Source: Kordiimonadaceae bacterium (GTDB taxonomy: Bacteria > Pseudomonadota > Alphaproteobacteria > Sphingomonadales > Emcibacteraceae). From it: a DNA stretch of 8,634 bases. Positions 7,022 through 8,634 of the stretch are shown here, piece by piece. The stretch spans positions 1-8,634 of the forward strand of contig JABIPV010000351.1 of NCBI GenBank assembly GCA_018699075.1, written 5' to 3'. A program made the translations under genes and the position numbers. How positions within the stretch are numbered: the first letter of the stretch is position 1; each line of letters starts with the position of its first letter. Below the pieces are notes generated by a model, which had not been told where the DNA came from, did no database searches, and saw nothing but the letters and a program-made list of their open reading frames with translations.

Positions 7022-7038
7022 AAACATGTTAAATTTAA
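7022..7038 (+). repeat. 17-base direct repeat, copy 2 (ftsZ end)
   Basis: Identical to 4361-4377 over 17 bases. The last four bases include the ftsZ stop codon (7035-7037 on the minus strand), so this copy lies between the shared terminator and the ftsZ coding end. Confidence 0.7.
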
Positions 7039-8630
7039 TTAGCTTGGCGCCTTAAAAAAGCAGGAATTTCAAGATGATCATCATCTCTCTCATTATCAAC
7101 ATTTTTAACAACCGGTCCTTCTGACACTAATGGTTTAAGTTCAACTTCTTTCTTGTTTTCAACTTTATTTTCTGGCTCTGCTGTAAATTCAGGAGTTGAA
7201 GACTTCACATTCAACATATCACCTTGCTTTAAAACAGGCTCCTTCAACACAACAGGCTCTTTTTTACCTCCCAGAAGATTTTGAAACAAACCGAGCTTTT
7301 GGCGTGGTTTCTCACGCGGCTCACTATTTACAAGTGCGGCCTCAGCATAAGGGTCCGATACATCATCGGTTGCCTTTATTTTATCAAGAGTTGCTTCTTC
7401 GGGCATAACCGGCTCTGGCGCTATAAACGGTGCTTCACGATCTTCTTCAACATTCTCATCATCTTCTAAAGTTTGTCTTACTTCTGTTATATCTTGACTT
7501 AATTGATCCAGAAGTTCTTCTGTAGCAACTTCAACCTCATTGACAAGATCAAGCGGCTCTTGCTCAATTGGTTCATCAGTTACGTGGCGTTCCTCTTCAA
7601 CAACGGAAGATGCTTGCTTATTTACAGTATATTGCCTTTGTGGAATGTCTGCTTTTTGCATTGTATCTGCTTCAATACCGGTCGCGACAACAGAGACACG
7701 CATTTTACCATCTAAACTTGAATCAAGTGCAGATCCCACGAGAATATTAGCTTCCGGATCCACTTCGCTGCGAATGCGGTTTGCAGCTTCATCTACTTCA
7801 AACAATGTCAGGTCCATGCCGCCTGTAATATTAATTAGGACGCCCTGCGCCCCTTTCATTGACACTTCATCAAGTAATGGGTTCGAGATAGCAGCCTCAG
7901 CCGCTTCAAGCGCTCGGTTATCACCTTCCGCCTCACCTGTTCCCATCATTGCTTTACCCATTTCACTCATCACTGTGCGAACATCTGCAAAATCAAGGTT
8001 CACAAGACCCGGTAACATCATAAGATCAGTCACACCACGTACGCCTGAATGAAGGACTTCATCAGCCATCGCAAACGCATCAGCGAAAGTTGTTCTTTCA
8101 TTGGCAATTCTAAAAAGGTTTTGATTTGGAATTATGATTAATGTATCTACATGCTTTGAAAGCTCAGTAATACCTTCTTCCGCTAACTTCATACGGCGCC
8201 CGCCTTCAAACTGGAAAGGCTTGGTAACAACGCCAACAGTAAGAATACCTTTTTCACGTGCCATTTTTGCAATAGTAGGCGCGGCACCTGTGCCGGTTCC
8301 CCCACCCATTCCTGCTGTAATAAACACCATATGGCAATCTTCTAAATGCTCAACAATAAGATCCATGGTTTCTTCAGCTGCAGCGCGACCTACTTCTGGT
8401 CTCGCCCCTGCGCCAAGTCCTTGGGTCAATTCTGCACCAAGTTGGATTTTTTGTTCCGCTAGTGAATGGCTTAATGCTTGCGCATCCGTATTTGCACAGA
8501 CAAAATCAACACCTTTAAGTGCCGCATTGACCATATTGTTAACAGCATTGCCACCCGCACCGCCGACACCGAACACGGTAATCTTTGGTGTTAATTCTGT
8601 TAATTCAGGTGAAGTAAATTCGATTGGCAT
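7035..8630 (-). CDS. ftsZ: Cell division GTPase FtsZ
   Basis: FtsZ is the tubulin-like GTPase that polymerises into the Z ring at midcell. The 531-residue product has the GTP-binding segment FGVGGAGGNAVNNM (20-33), the tubulin signature GGGTGTGAAP (109-118), the conserved FEGGRR and NLFRIANERTT segments, and the T7 loop NLDFADV (211-217) needed for GTP hydrolysis. The globular core ends near 320. A linker of about 200 residues follows, mostly Glu/Asp/Val-rich, with one basic, hydrophobic island near 439-459 (KLGLFQNLLGGKK). The C-terminal peptide DDDHLEIPAFLRRQAN binds FtsA and other partners. The length exceeds the E. coli protein (383) because of the linker, as is usual for alphaproteobacteria. 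The chosen start gives the expected short N-terminal tail. ftsA would be expected just beyond the right edge, where the promoter or Shine-Dalgarno also lies; the gene itself is complete. Confidence 0.99.
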   Translation of the reverse strand: MPIEFTSPELTELTPKITVFGVGGAGGNAVNNMVNAALKGVDFVCANTDAQALSHSLAEQKIQLGAELTQGLGAGARPEVGRAAAEETMDLIVEHLEDCHMVFITAGMGGGTGTGAAPTIAKMAREKGILTVGVVTKPFQFEGGRRMKLAEEGITELSKHVDTLIIIPNQNLFRIANERTTFADAFAMADEVLHSGVRGVTDLMMLPGLVNLDFADVRTVMSEMGKAMMGTGEAEGDNRALEAAEAAISNPLLDEVSMKGAQGVLINITGGMDLTLFEVDEAANRIRSEVDPEANILVGSALDSSLDGKMRVSVVATGIEADTMQKADIPQRQYTVNKQASSVVEEERHVTDEPIEQEPLDLVNEVEVATEELLDQLSQDITEVRQTLEDDENVEEDREAPFIAPEPVMPEEATLDKIKATDDVSDPYAEAALVNSEPREKPRQKLGLFQNLLGGKKEPVVLKEPVLKQGDMLNVKSSTPEFTAEPENKVENKKEVELKPLVSEGPVVKNVDNERDDDHLEIPAFLRRQAN

Positions 8631-8634
8631 AATA

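Noticed and set aside
7540..8052. Open frame of 170 codons on the plus strand opposite ftsZ
   Set aside because: It is antisense to the conserved FtsZ core and linker, has Ser/Arg-rich low-complexity content and no recognisable domain; it is a shadow of ftsZ codon use.
1..8634. Mobile elements, CRISPR arrays, tRNA or rRNA genes
   Set aside because: I looked for transposase-like frames, regularly spaced repeats and cloverleaf-like segments and saw none; almost all bases are covered by identified genes.

Overview
The window reads as chromosomal DNA from an AT-rich alphaproteobacterium. Two things point there. FtsZ ends in the alphaproteobacterial-type tail LEIPAFLRRQAN after a very long acidic linker, and the run ftsZ ... 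bamD-recN-ligA follows the end of the division and cell-wall cluster usual in that class. The order or genus cannot be fixed from this sequence alone. Everything here encodes housekeeping or central metabolic proteins. I see no phage, transposase, CRISPR, toxin or defence genes.

Layout from left to right. Positions 1-4175 hold a minus-strand operon transcribed bamD, recN, ligA, with gaps of only 15 and 22 bases. It covers an outer-membrane assembly lipoprotein, an SMC-like repair ATPase and NAD-dependent DNA ligase; ligA runs off the left edge before its BRCT domain. A 189-base divergent intergenic region follows, with a recognisable promoter and a Zur-type palindrome serving the next gene. 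Positions 4365-5321 (+) encode a ZnuA-like zinc-binding periplasmic protein. Its 3' end overlaps by 20 bases a convergent Lrp/AsnC regulator (5302-5781, minus). That regulator is divergent from 4-hydroxyphenylpyruvate dioxygenase (5913-6965, +). A strong hairpin at 6984-7016, with A and T tracts on both sides, ends both hppD and the convergent ftsZ (7035-8630, minus). The ftsZ start lies 4 bases inside the right edge.

The Lrp protein is placed to control hppD and therefore tyrosine/phenylalanine breakdown through homogentisate. The ZnuA-like protein is an orphan here, with no ABC permease or ATPase beside it, but it carries its own zinc-type operator.

The most notable point is organisational. 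In many alphaproteobacteria lpxC lies between ftsZ and bamD. Here lpxC is absent and the znuA-lrp-hppD block fills that place. An exact 17-base direct repeat, at the znuA start and at the ftsZ end, brackets the block. No completely new system is evident; the findings are about arrangement and regulation.
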